Source: an uncultured Dietzia sp. (lineage in GTDB: Bacteria > Actinomycetota > Actinomycetes > Mycobacteriales > Mycobacteriaceae). Taken from it: DNA of 64,000 nucleotides. The stretch spans positions 1-64,000 of the forward strand of contig NZ_CALMYY010000088.1 in the NCBI RefSeq assembly GCF_937873725.1, in the 5' to 3' direction. The notes below the pieces were generated by a model. It did not search any database and was not told the DNA's origin. It was given only the letters and a program-made list of their open reading frames with translations. Shown here in pieces: positions 50,809 through 62,000 of the stretch; within the stretch, counting starts at the first letter, position 1, and each line of letters begins with the position of its first letter. Made by a program: the position numbers and the translations under genes.

Positions 50809-50832
50809 CGTCAGAGGGGTCCGGGCCGGGGC

Positions 50833-51105
50833 TCAGGCCCCCCGGGCCGCCAGGTAGGCCTCGATGCGCTGGCGTTCCTTGCGCTTGTTGACCACCGAGA
50901 CGGTGATGCCGCCGACGACCAGGGCGGCGATCCCCCCGAGAACAGCCAGGACGCGAGGGTCCCTCAGCGCGGCCGTGGCCTTCTCCTTGCCCTCGGCGGC
51001 GAGGTTCTTGGGATTGACCCGGTCGATGATCTCGTCCAACGTGGTCGCGAGATCGTCACGCGCCTTGGCGATGTCGCCTTCGATGCTGTCGTAACTCCTG
51101 GACAC
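50833..51105 (-). CDS. DUF3618 small membrane protein
   Basis: A 90-residue protein. The N-terminal half is amphipathic and charged (SYDSIEGDIAKARDDLATTL, then DEIIDRVNPKNLA). One membrane helix follows (VLAVLGGIAALVVGGITVSV, about 52-71), with a basic tail (NKRKERQR). The family name is DUF3618; Rv2520c is in the same place beside bcp. The function is unknown. Confidence 0.88.
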   Translation of the reverse strand: MSRSYDSIEGDIAKARDDLATTLDEIIDRVNPKNLAAEGKEKATAALRDPRVLAVLGGIAALVVGGITVSVVNKRKERQRIEAYLAARGA

Positions 51106-51255
51106 GAGACCTCCGTCGATCGCTCGTCACGCGGCGTGCCGCGGGTTCTGGACTCCGCCCACGCTACTGCACCCGGCGACGATCCGCGCCCGCGCGCCGA
51201 CGCATCGGATAGGTTGGGAGGGTCAGACGCCCCGACCCCGACTCCAGGAGCACCG

Positions 51256-51762
51256 GTGAGTACACCACGGCTCGAGGTGGGCCAGACCGCCCCCGACTTC
51301 ACGCTCCCCGACGCCGACGGGACTCCGACGTCGCTTGCGGACCTGCTCGGCACGCACGGCCGCGTTCTGGTCTACGTCTATCCCGCCGCACTGACGCCGG
51401 GCTGCACCACGGAGACCGTGGACTTCGAGACCGCGCTCCACGCGCTGCAGGAGGCCGGGATCGGCGTCGTCGGCGTCTCCCCCGATCCCCCGGCCAAGCT
51501 GACGCGCTTCCGTGACAAGCACCAGATCACCTTCCCTCTGCTGTCCGATCAGGACAAGACCATGCTCACGGAGTGGGGCGCGTTCGGGGAGAAGAAGAAC
51601 TACGGCAAGACCGTCATGGGAGTGATCCGCTCCACGTTCGTGGTGGAGCACGACGGAACGCTCTCCCTCGCCCGGTACAACGTCCGGGCAAAGGGGCACG
51701 TGGCGATGGTCGCCGGTCTCCTCGGCGTGGAGTTGCCCGAGCCCGAGCCCGTGGAGGGCTGA
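51256..51762 (+). CDS. bcp: Thiol peroxidase, Bcp/PrxQ family
   Basis: Reduces peroxides through a peroxidatic cysteine, 168 residues. The motif is PAALTPGCTTET with Cys50. The second cysteine that most Bcp enzymes carry five residues later (TPGCT-x-x-A-C) is Val here, and Cys50 is the only cysteine in the protein. It must use an external thiol, so it acts as a 1-Cys peroxiredoxin. The GTG start follows CCAGGAG. Position as Rv2521, next to DUF3618. Confidence 0.94.
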   Translation: MSTPRLEVGQTAPDFTLPDADGTPTSLADLLGTHGRVLVYVYPAALTPGCTTETVDFETALHALQEAGIGVVGVSPDPPAKLTRFRDKHQITFPLLSDQDKTMLTEWGAFGEKKNYGKTVMGVIRSTFVVEHDGTLSLARYNVRAKGHVAMVAGLLGVELPEPEPVEG

Positions 51763-51770
51763 GTCCACAC

Positions 51771-52556
51771 ATGAGCGTCGACCCCTCCGATCGCACGCCG
51801 GACCCGACCCGGGTTCCCGCGGACGACGCCGTCCAGGACGAGCTCAACATCCTGGTCCCCCGTCGCCGTCCGATCCAGGAACGCAGCCGCCGGAAGTTCC
51901 AGGCCCTGCTGTCCTCGGCCCGCGAGGTGCTCGTCGAGGTGGGCTTCGATTCCTTCACGTGCGAGGAGGTCGCCTCCCGCGCGGGGGTCCCCATCGGCAC
52001 GCTGTACCAGTTCTTCGCTAACAAGTACGTGCTGGTGTGCGAACTGGACCGTCAGGACGCGCACGGCGTGATCGAGGAGGTGGAGCGCTTCGCGCAGAAG
52101 ATCCCCGCGCTCGATTGGCCGGAGTTGCTCAACGACTTCCTCGACCACTTGGCCGACCTGTGGTTGCGCGACCCGTCGAGGCGCGCGGTGTGGCTGGCGA
52201 CGCAGGCCACCCCGGCCACCCGGGCCACGGCCGCGGTGAACGAGCGTGAGATCGCCCGGATGATCGCCAGCGTGCTCGCCCCCCTCATGCCCGCCACCGA
52301 GCGGGAGCGCCGCGCGTTCATGGCCGAGGTGCTGGTGCACGTGGCCTACTCGATGCTCAACTTCTCCGTCAGTACGGGCAACGCCACCTCGGCCTCCGCC
52401 GGTGCAGGCACGATCGCTGCAGGCACGGTCGCTGGGGGCACGGTGAGTGCGGGATCCGCCGTCGGCGAGGACATCCACGACGCCACCGTCACCGAGCTCA
52501 AGCGCATGCTCACCGCGTATCTGTGGCTCGCGGAGAAGGAAGCCCAGGCAGGCTGA
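51771..52556 (+). CDS. TetR-family transcriptional regulator
   Basis: A 261-residue regulator. The DNA-binding helix-turn-helix is at about residues 38-85 (RSRRKFQALLSSAREVLVEV, then CEEVASRAGVPIGTLYQFF). The ligand domain is helical but contains a Gly/Ala/Thr/Ser-rich stretch at about 206-232 made from three short repeats (AGTIAAGTVAGGTV), unusual in TetR proteins. It begins 9 nt after bcp. Its last 47 nt overlap the convergent acpS gene. Control of acpS-fas is possible from position but is inference. Confidence 0.88.
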   Translation: MSVDPSDRTPDPTRVPADDAVQDELNILVPRRRPIQERSRRKFQALLSSAREVLVEVGFDSFTCEEVASRAGVPIGTLYQFFANKYVLVCELDRQDAHGVIEEVERFAQKIPALDWPELLNDFLDHLADLWLRDPSRRAVWLATQATPATRATAAVNEREIARMIASVLAPLMPATERERRAFMAEVLVHVAYSMLNFSVSTGNATSASAGAGTIAAGTVAGGTVSAGSAVGEDIHDATVTELKRMLTAYLWLAEKEAQAG

Positions 52557-53034
52557 TCTCCTCGGGCCCGCCGCCGGCCGGGGTCTCGAGCACCACGAAC
52601 GCCACCGCCGAGCCGCCGTCGTGGCTGAGCGAGACGTGCCAGCGGGCGTCGGGCCCCACCGTGGCGGCGACCTGGCGGGCCACCTCTCCGCCGAGTCGCA
52701 CCGATGGCCGGCCCCACGCGTCGCAGACGGTCTCGATCTCGGCCCAGCGCAGCAGGTCGGGCGGGATCGGAGGCGGCGACCCGTACAGGGCGGCCGACCA
52801 CGCCTTGACCACGGCCTCCTTGACGGCCCACCGCCCGGCCAGGTGACGGGACAACCTGTCGTCGGGGACGGCGGGGGTCGCCGACGCCCCGCGGGCCTCG
52901 GCGCGTTCGCGGCACTGCCTCCGCTCGGTGGCCGAGAACGCCCTGGCCATCCGGGTCCCCGGCTCGGCCAGGGATGCGGCGAAGGCGCCGAGGTCGACAG
53001 TGTCGACCCCGACGCCCCGCACCCCGGACGTCAC
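52510..53034 (-). CDS. acpS: Holo-acyl carrier protein synthase
   Basis: Attaches 4'-phosphopantetheine to carrier proteins, here most likely the ACP domain of the adjacent type I FAS. The 174-residue product has GVDTVDLG (metal-binding Asp11) and the second motif RHLAGRWAVKEAVVKAW with the Glu ligand, and ends in a LSHDGGSAVAFVV strand. At 174 residues it is longer than E. coli AcpS (126) but like the mycobacterial enzyme. It overlaps the fas stop by 4 nt and the TetR 3' end by 47 nt. Confidence 0.94.
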   Translation of the reverse strand: MTSGVRGVGVDTVDLGAFAASLAEPGTRMARAFSATERRQCRERAEARGASATPAVPDDRLSRHLAGRWAVKEAVVKAWSAALYGSPPPIPPDLLRWAEIETVCDAWGRPSVRLGGEVARQVAATVGPDARWHVSLSHDGGSAVAFVVLETPAGGGPEEISLPGLPSPRATDTR

Positions 53035-56000
53035 CGCCCGGCGTTCTCCGCGGTCGCGGCGGCCGCAAGCACGCCGTCGGCGTCGATCCGCGCGGCCGGG
53101 TCCAGCAGCACCGCGGCCTCGCGCTCCTTGACCTCATCGGCCGACCCCTCGCCCAGCCGGCGCGACTCCGGACGGCTGTAGAGGGACTCGCCGCCGTAGA
53201 TGCCGCTGGTCCGGAGGCGGGTGCCCGCCCGCTCCCGCTCGACCGCGGCCAGGCGGATCCGCTCCGACTCCTGTTCGCCGAGGGACGCCGCTACCGCGCG
53301 GTGGAACGCCTCTGGGTGCGTCACGGCGATGAGGCCGGACACGTGGCCGAAGCCGAGCGAGGTGAGCAGGCCTGCCCTGAGCGGGAACTCCCCGCCCAGC
53401 TGCAGCGCCTCCCGCAGCCACACCAGGTGGCGGTGCCGGTCGAGGACGTCGTCGACGCAGTCCAGGGCCCGGTTCGGGGGCAGGGTCCCCGAGCGCAGCA
53501 TCTGGGTGAGGCCGATGAGCTGGAACGCGGCCGCCCCGCCCTTCGCGTGCCCGGTGAGCGACTTCTGCGACACCACGAACAGCGGGTTGCCGTCCGAGCG
53601 GCCGATGGCCGCCGCGAGCCGCTCGTGCAGGTCCGACTCGTTGGGGTCGTTGGCCTTGGTCGAGGTGTCGTGCTTGCTCACCACGGCCAGGTCGTCGGCC
53701 GTCAGCCCGAGCTCGGCCAGGCCGCGGGCCAGCGGCGACCGCCTGCCGCCGCGGCCGGCCCCGAGCGCGCCGAGCCCCGGTGCGGGGATGGAGGTGTGCG
53801 CGCCGTCGGCGTACGAGCCCGCCCAGGCCACCACGCCGTGGACCGGCAGCCCCATGCGGGCCGCGACGTCGCCGCGGGCCAGCAGGATGGTGCCGCCGCC
53901 CTGCGACTCGACGAACCCGCCGCGCCGCCGGTCGTTGGCCCGGCTGTAGTGCCGCTCGTCGATCCCCTTGGCCGCCATCGCCGCGGAGTCGGCCGTGGCG
54001 GACATGTCGGCGAAGCCCTGGATGCCCTCCGTGGACAGATCGTCGAACCCGCCGGCCACCACGAACTCGGCCTTGCCGGCGCGGATCTTGTCGAAGCCCT
54101 CCTCGACGCTCACCGCGGTGGTGGCGCAGGCCGCCACCGGGTGGACCATCGAGCCGTAACCGCCGACGTAGGACTGCATGACATGCGCGGCCACCACGTT
54201 GGGCAGGGCCTCCTGCAGCGTGTCGTTGGCGCGGCTGCGGCCGAGGATGCCGTCGATGTACAGCGACCTCATGCTGGTCATGCCGCCCATGCCGGTGCCC
54301 TGCGTGTTGGCGACGTCGGCCGGGTGCACGTGGGCCAGCAGCTCGGCCGGGGTGAATCCGGAGGAGATGAACGCGTCGACGGTGGCCACGAGGTTCCACG
54401 CCGCCACCCTGTCGATCCCGGAGACCATGTCCGCGGGGATGCCCCACGCGGTCGGGTCGAAGCCGGTGGGGATCTGCCCACCGACCACGCGGGTGAGCGC
54501 GGCGCGGCGCGGCACCCGGATCTCGGTGCCGGCCTTGCGGGTGACGGTCCACTCGCCGTCGTCGCTCCGGGTGACCACGGTGTTCTCCGGGTCGTCCGCG
54601 AGGTAGCCGCGAGCCTGGGCCTCGTCGTCCACCACGAAGGACAGGTCCTCCGGCAGGAACACCGAGGTGAGCTGCGGAGCGGTGTTGCCGATCATCTCGG
54701 CGCGGGCGTCGTCGGCGTACGTGCGCACGCCCACCCGGGCCAGGACCTCGTCTCCGAAGCGCTCCGCGATGTCGGCCTCGTCGATCGGGTCACCGGTCCC
54801 GGCGACCACCCAGCCGGCGCGCGGCGAGTCCTCCCACTCGATGAGCCCGGTCGACCAGGCCAGCTCGACCACTCCGGCGGCGCTGAGCTCGCCGGTGGTC
54901 TCCACCTCGAAGCGGGTGCGGGCGCTGCCGTAGGGGCCGACCTCGCCGGCGCCGACGATCACGACCATGTCCTCGAGGTCCTGCGTGACCTCGCCCCACT
55001 CCGGGCGCTCGTCCGCGGTGACGGTCTGCAGCGACGGCAGCGCGGCGATGGTCCCGTCGGCGTCCTCTGTACCGGTCTCGGTCGACGCGGCCGGCCGGTC
55101 CGCCGCGAGGGCGGCCATGTCCAGGTTCGCGGTGCCGAGCCCGCCGGTGAGGTCGACGGTGACGGGGGCGTCACCGGCGGCCTTCCGGACGGACGGCGTG
55201 CACGAGTGCAGCAACTCGGCGGCGATCCCGGCGGTGGACCAGGTGGTCACGCCCGCGGCCTCGACGGCCTCGACGAGCGGGTCGTTGTGGCCCATGAGCC
55301 CGGTGCCCCGGACCCAGCCGATGATCGCGTGGACGAACGTCACGCGCTCGGACCAGGACTTCTCGGAGCCCCACTTGGCCATCACGGCGTCGAGCGCGGC
55401 CTTGGCCTCGCCGTACGCGCCGTCGCCGCCGAAGATGCCCCGGTTGGGCGAGCCCGGCAGGACCACGTGCAGTCGGGAGTCGACGTCGGTGTCGGCGCCG
55501 ATCGCGCCGAGCCCGGCGACGAGCTTCTCCACGCCCCACAGCAGGACACGCATCTCGGTCTCGGCCCGCGGGCCGGCGTCGGCCATCGAGCCCTGGACCC
55601 GGGGTGCGGCAAACGGGAAGAGCAGCGTCGGGGTGAGCGCCGGCTTGAGCACGGTGGTCTGGCCACCGGCCGACTCGGCGTGCTCGGATCCGACCCACTC
55701 CACGAGAGCGTCGACGTCCGAGTACGAGGTGAGGTTGGCCGGCAGGACCCACAGCGCGGCGCCGCCGCGGGCGTGGGAGCGGTAGAGGTCCTTGAAGAAG
55801 GCCAGCTTGGCCTGGTCCAGGGTGGAGGTGGTGGCCACCACGGTGGCCCCGCCCGCCAGGAGGCGCGCGGTGACGGCGGCGGCGATGGAGCCCTTGCCGG
55901 CGCCGGTGACGACGGCGACGTCGCCCGCGTACTCGCCGACGAACTCCTCGGCGGCGACCTCGGAGATCTCCCGGTAGGCGCTCGCCAGGGCGTCGCGGCG

Positions 56001-59000
56001 GGCGCCGGTCGCCCGGGCCGCCCACCAGCGCGCCTGCTCGGCGACGATCTCGCCGGCGCCGCGGAAGGACTCCGCGGAGTCGGTCGGGACGTCGGTTCGC
56101 GTCCACAGGCGGGCCAGGTCCTCCCGCGCCGAGGCCCAGCGGTCGTCCATGAGGACGGCGCGGGCGGCGTCGAAGGCCGGTGCCACCACGCGGCGCCAGT
56201 CGGTGCCGAGCTCGGCGGCCACGAGGTCGGCGAGCTCGGAGTCGGGGTCGGCCTCGGCCAGCAGGTCGACCGCGTCCGGCTCGAGGTGCCCGAGGCGGGT
56301 GAGCAGGCCGCGGGCGGCCTCCGCGAGGACACCGTCCGGGCCGGTGAGGCCGTCGGCGAGCTCGGTCAGCGCCGCGGAGTCCACGACCCCGCCGCCGCCG
56401 GCTCCCGAGGACGGCATGGCCACGGCCACGCCGTTGGCCGCGCCGACGGACCGGACGGCCGCGTCGATGAGCGCGTCCAGACCGGACGCGTCCTTGACGC
56501 CGACGGCGTCGAGGGTGGCCAGGTCGCCGCCCCGGACCGAGGCCCCGTCACGGGTGCCGAGGGCGATCTCGGCGGTGACGTGCTGCGCCCAGCCGGTGCC
56601 GAGCTCCCAGGGGCCGGTCACCCGCTCGGTGATGTAGGCGGCCCGCTTGCCGGTCCGGCCGAGGACCGCGCGCAGCGCCTCGCCGACCGCGTCGGACAGG
56701 ACGGGTCCGAAGGGGGCGTACCCGCGGGCCAGTCGCGAGACCTGGTCCGCCAGGGTCGGGAAGTCCGCCTCCGCCGCGCCGTCGATGGCGCCCAGGCTCA
56801 GTTCGGTGCCCAGGTCCAGCAGCAGCTGGTTGCGGCGCGAGGAGACGCCGTCGCACAGCGTCTCGATGGAGTCGCCCGCCGCGATCTGCTCGGGACGGAC
56901 CTTGGTACGCAGGGCCACCAGCATGCGGGTGGCCGCGGGGGCGCCGAAGGTCAGGTCGTCCGGGCGGGGCGCGCCGGGGGCGGCGGTCGCGGCCGGAGCC
57001 GCGCTTTCTGATCGGTCCGCACCGGCCGTGCCGGGGGTGTTGACGGCCGGTGCGGGGTCTGTGGGGGCCGCCGAGTCGGCGGCCGGGGTGGAGGACCCGG
57101 TGGCGTCCACCGAGTCGTCGTCGTCGACCTCCACGCTGGGCGGCAGGGTGCCGTACAACGTCGCGGAGTCGCGCTCGACGTTGATCACCTGGGCGCGGGG
57201 GCCCCGGTGCGTGGGCAGGTCGAGGGTCTTGGAGGCGAGGTTCGCCACGGTCGGGGCGTTGGCCACGCCGACCTCGATGAAGCACTCGATGCCGAGTCCA
57301 CCGCGCTCTACGGGCGTAAAGAGCAGCTCCTGGGTCTCGATCCAGCGGACCGGGCTGGCGAACTGCCAGGCCAGCAGCTCCACGAGCAGCAGCCGTCCGA
57401 GGCGCACGGGCGTGGCCGACCAGGCGTCCCAGTTGGCCAGCACGTCGGCCAGCGCCTCGGCGGGCACGAGGTCGGCGATCTCCTGCACGAAGTCCCGCTC
57501 GAGGCTGAACAGTCGCGGCACGAGGTTGGGGATGTACCGGCCCACGAGCACCGAGATGTCGATGTCGTGCGGGATCAGCGCGTCGAGGGTGGCCCGGAAG
57601 TCCGGGACCCCGCCGCGCAGGACGGTGGAGTGGAACGGGACGTCGATGCCCGGCACCAGGATGAAGGCGTTCTTGCCGCCCGAGACCTCGAGCTCGCGCG
57701 TCACGGCCTTCTCCAGCGCGTCGCAGCCGGCGACGGTGCCGGCGAGCGCGTACTGGGAGCCGGCGAGGTTGTAGTTGACGATCTCGATGAACTCGCCGGA
57801 CTCGCGCGCCACCCGGGCGACCCAGTCCACCACCTCGTCGTCCGAGATCCCCATCTGCGAGGGGCGGATCGCGGCCATGCGGTAGTCGGAGCGCCCCTGC
57901 GCGTCACGCGGGACCAGCTGGTGCATGGTCGATCCGCGCTGGAAGACGATCTCCAGCAGCGGCTCGAGCTCGAGCACGCCGGAGATGGCGGCCAGGGCGT
58001 CGTACTCCCCGATCGAGTGGCCGGCGAAGTAGGCGTCGGCCGAGAACAGGCCGTCGGCCTCGAGCTCGGCGCGCTGCGCCACCGCAAGGCACGCCATGGC
58101 GACCTGGGTGAACTGCGTGAGGTAGAGCACGCCGTCGGGGTGCCGGTGGACGGTGCCGCGGACGGTCACCTCGGTGGGGTTCTCCCGGACGAGCGCCAGG
58201 ATCGAGAAGCCGAGGGCCTCGCGGGTGTGCGTGTCGGCGCGGTCCCAGACCTCACGGGCGGCCGGGCAGCGGGTGCGGCCCTCCATGCCCATCCCCTTGG
58301 CCTGGATGCCCTGGCCCGGGAAGGCGTAGACGGTGCGCGGGGCCTCGGTCAGGGCGGTGGCCGCCATGACGGTGGCGCCGTCGACCGTGCACGTGACCTC
58401 GAGGACCTGGCCGCCTGAGTGGCGGCCGGTCTGGACGGCGCGGACCGTGATGTGGTCGCCGGGGCGGACCGGGGCGAGCATGCGGGCGGTCCAGCCGGCG
58501 ATCCGCAGGGCGGGGGTCTTGCCGTCCGAGGACTGGACCGCGTGCTGGGCGGCTGCCGAGAGCCACATGCCGTGGACGATCACGCCGCCCAGCCCTGCCA
58601 GGTCGGCCGCGGTGTCGGAGACGTGGATCGGGTTGTGGTCGCCGGAGACCAGCGCGAAGGCGGTCATGTCGTGCGGCGCGGTGAGCGTGGTGGACACCCG
58701 CAGCTGGCGCGACGTCCCGGCGGGCTCGACGGCCCCTCCCGACGGGGTGACGAGCGCCCCGCCGGCCGGGCGGGGGTCCCCCACCTCGGCGCGGCCGGTG
58801 CGGCCGCGGATGGCGAACCGCTCGGACAGGGTGCACAGCGGGGCGCGGGCGCCGTCCGCGGCGACCGTGGCGACCTCGACGGACACCTCCACCACGCGGC
58901 CGAGGTCGGTGTCGCGGACCCCGCCCGACCGGGCGACGACGGCGAGGTCGGTCGTGGACTGCGGCAGCGCCGCGTGCATGCGGACACCGTGGTCCAGGTG

Positions 59001-62000
59001 GACCAGGTCGAGCAGCCCCTCGACCACGGTCCCGGCGCCGCCCGGGCGGCGGGCCTGGCCGAGCACCGCGAACACGGCCGGCCACGCGGCGCCCACGAGG
59101 GCGTCCGGCACGCCGTCCGAGGCGATGAGCGAGGTGGGCAGGCTGCCGGCCGTGACGCCGGTGTGGTCGGAGGCGAGGGTGGGATCAAACGTGAAGCGGG
59201 CGGTCGCGACCCCGCCGTCGACCTCGGGAAGCGAGTCGATCACGGCGCCGCCGGCGCCGCTGCGCCCGACCCCCGCCGCGGTGGCGAGCAGGGTGCGCAT
59301 GGCCGACTCGGCGGCCTCGTCGGTCACGACCGGCGCGGCGCCGGTGGCCACGGACTGGCCGAGGGCGATGGTGATGGTCATCTCGGACGGGCCGATCGGC
59401 AGCGTCAGGTCGACGGTCCGGCCGTCGGCGGCCGGGGTGAGCACGGCGCCGGTGACCGGGTGGCGGCCGACGCCCTCGGCATCGATCTCCCAGGCGTGGA
59501 GCACGCCCAGGCGGTGGACCGGGCTCACCACGAGCCGGCCCGCCCACGAGACGTCGGGGGCGTTGAGGACGTCCGCGACCGGGCCCTGTGCGGTGGTCAC
59601 GGTGCCCCGGCGGCGACCGCTGACGGCCTCGGTGGAGGGCAGGTAGCCGCGGACGCGGTCGGCCGTGGCGCTCTCGAAGCGGTCGAGCAGCTCGCCGACC
59701 GGCTCGTCGACGCGGGTGATCCCGGCGACCGCGGTCGTGCCGGGGATGACGCACACGGCGTCGGCGTCGTAGCGGGCGTCGTGGGCCTGCCACAGGGAGT
59801 CCGAGCGCCACCAGCGGCGCACGTCCCCGTCGATGACCGGCACGAACGGCACGGGCTTGCCGGGCAGCCGGCAGATGTCGAGGAACTCGATCGCGTCGGC
59901 GGGGTGCAGCGTGGCCGTGGCCAGCTCGGGGTAGCGGGCGGCGAGGGTCCGGACGACCTCGGCCGGGCGCTCCATCGCCTCGACGCGCGGGAAGGCCGAG
60001 AGGATGCGCCCGGTGTCGACGGAATCGAGGCGGGCCTCGGTGCGCTGCACCATGCGGTGGAAGCGGTCGCGGATGGTGGGATCGAGCCACACGGAGGCGG
60101 CGGAGTCGGGCGCCGAGTCGGGCGCGGCCGAGAGCTCGGCGAAGCGGCGCAGCCACTGCTCGTAGGTCATGGACTCGAGGTCACCGAAGTAGGGCTTGGC
60201 GGTGCCGTTGATCGCGGCGATGATCTCGTCGCGGCGCGCGGCCACAGCGTCGGCGTCACCGGCGACCTCGTCCAGCAGCCGACCGGTGCGGGCGGCGGTG
60301 TTGTCGATCTCGTGGATGTCGGCGCCGAGCTGGCTGCGGCCGGAGGCCATGCCGCCCTCGGCGTGGCCCGCGCCGACCCAGTGGTCCACGCCCACGGTGT
60401 CCACCAGGAGCTGCTTGACCTGGGGGCTGGTGGTGGCCTCGAGGGTGGCCATGGCGGCGGTGCCCACGAGGATGCCGTCGACGGGCATGGCCGGGTAGCC
60501 GTGGGCGTTGGCCCACGAGCCGGTGAGGTAGTCGGCGGCCCGCTCCGGGGTGCCGATCCCGCCGCCCACGCACAGGACCACGTTGGGCCGGTCGCGCAGC
60601 ATAGGGTAGGTGGCCAGCAGGAGGTCGTCGAGGTCCTCCCACGAGTGGTGGCCACCCGCGCGGCCGCCCTCAACCTGGACGATCACCGGCATGTGCGGAA
60701 CCTCGGCGGCGATCCGCACGACCTGGCGGATCTGCGCGACGGTGCCCGGCTTGAAGCTGACGTGGCGCAGCCCGGCCTCGGTTAGCTCGGAGATGAGGGC
60801 CACGGACTCGTCCAGCTCGGGGATGCCGGCGGTGACGATCACGCCGTCGAACGGGATACCCGCGGCGCGGGCCCGCTGCACGAGGCGCTTGCCACCCACC
60901 TGGAGCTTCCACAGGTACGGGTCGAGGAAGAGCGAGTTGAACTGGGCGCTGCGACCGGGCTCGAGGAGCTCGGCCAGGCGCCGGGTGTTCTCGGCGAAGA
61001 TCGCCTCGGTGACCTGGCCGCCGCCTGCGAGTTCCGCCCAGTGGCCCGCGTTGGCCGCGGCGGCGACGATCTCGGGGTCGACGGTGGTCGGGGTCATCCC
61101 GGCCAGCAGGATCGGGGAGCAGCCGGTGAGGCGCGTGAACGAGGTCTCCACGTGGACGCTGCCGTCGGGGAGGGAGATCAGCTGCGGCTGATAGGCCGTC
61201 CACGGACGCTCGATCTCCGGCGTCGCGCCCGGGGTGAAGAGGTTCCGCAGCCCGCCGCGGGTGGCCGCGGCCACCACGCCGACGCCCTGTCCGCGGACCA
61301 CGGAGCGGTTGAGGCGGGTCAGGGCCTCGCCCGGCCCCATGTCGAGGATCCAGTCGGCGCCGGCGTGAAGCGTCTCCGCCATCTCCTCGACCCAGTCGAC
61401 CGGTTCGGTGAAGACCTCGCGGGCCAGCGAGGCCGCGCGCTCGGCGTCGAGGCCGCAGCGGCCGGCCCAGTGGTAGACGACGTCCACGGCCGGCGCCATG
61501 GCCGGATGGTGGAAGCCCACCTCCACGTCCAGCGGATCGAATACGGGGGCGAAGATCTCGCCGCCGGTGAGTTTGGCCTCGCGCCGACGGCGCGACTCCG
61601 CCTCGAGGTCGGCGCAGTGACTCCGCAGGTCCTCGAGGTCGGTCGGCCGGCCCACCACGACGTGGCGGCGCTGGGCGTTGCGGATGGAGACCGAGGGCCG
61701 GAGGGAGGGGTCGACCCCGGAAAACAACTCCTCGACCAGGGCCCGCAACTCCTCGCCGTCGATCCCCGACACGCCCACCATGGGGCTGGACTCGCCGCGG
61801 CGGAAGAGGCCGACCCGGCGCCCGACCAGGGTGGCGGCCGCACCGATGAGCTCGGCCACCGCGAGGAGCCGGTCGTCGATCGAGCCGAAGGTCTGGACCG
61901 ACTCGACGGCCAGGATCCCCTGCGAGTGACCCACGACGGCGGCGGGGGCGGTGTCGTTGACGTCGAAACCCTCCGCCGCCAGCGCGCGGATCGCACCGAT

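Noticed and set aside
54000..54200. A frame disruption within fas
   Set aside because: The 3118-codon frame is continuous and all seven domains appear in the normal order.
52974..57011. A very long plus-strand open frame of about 1345 codons opposite fas
   Set aside because: It is antisense to intact fas codons. The composition (His/Arg/Gly/Val-rich, no domains) is what high-G+C codon bias produces on the opposite strand.
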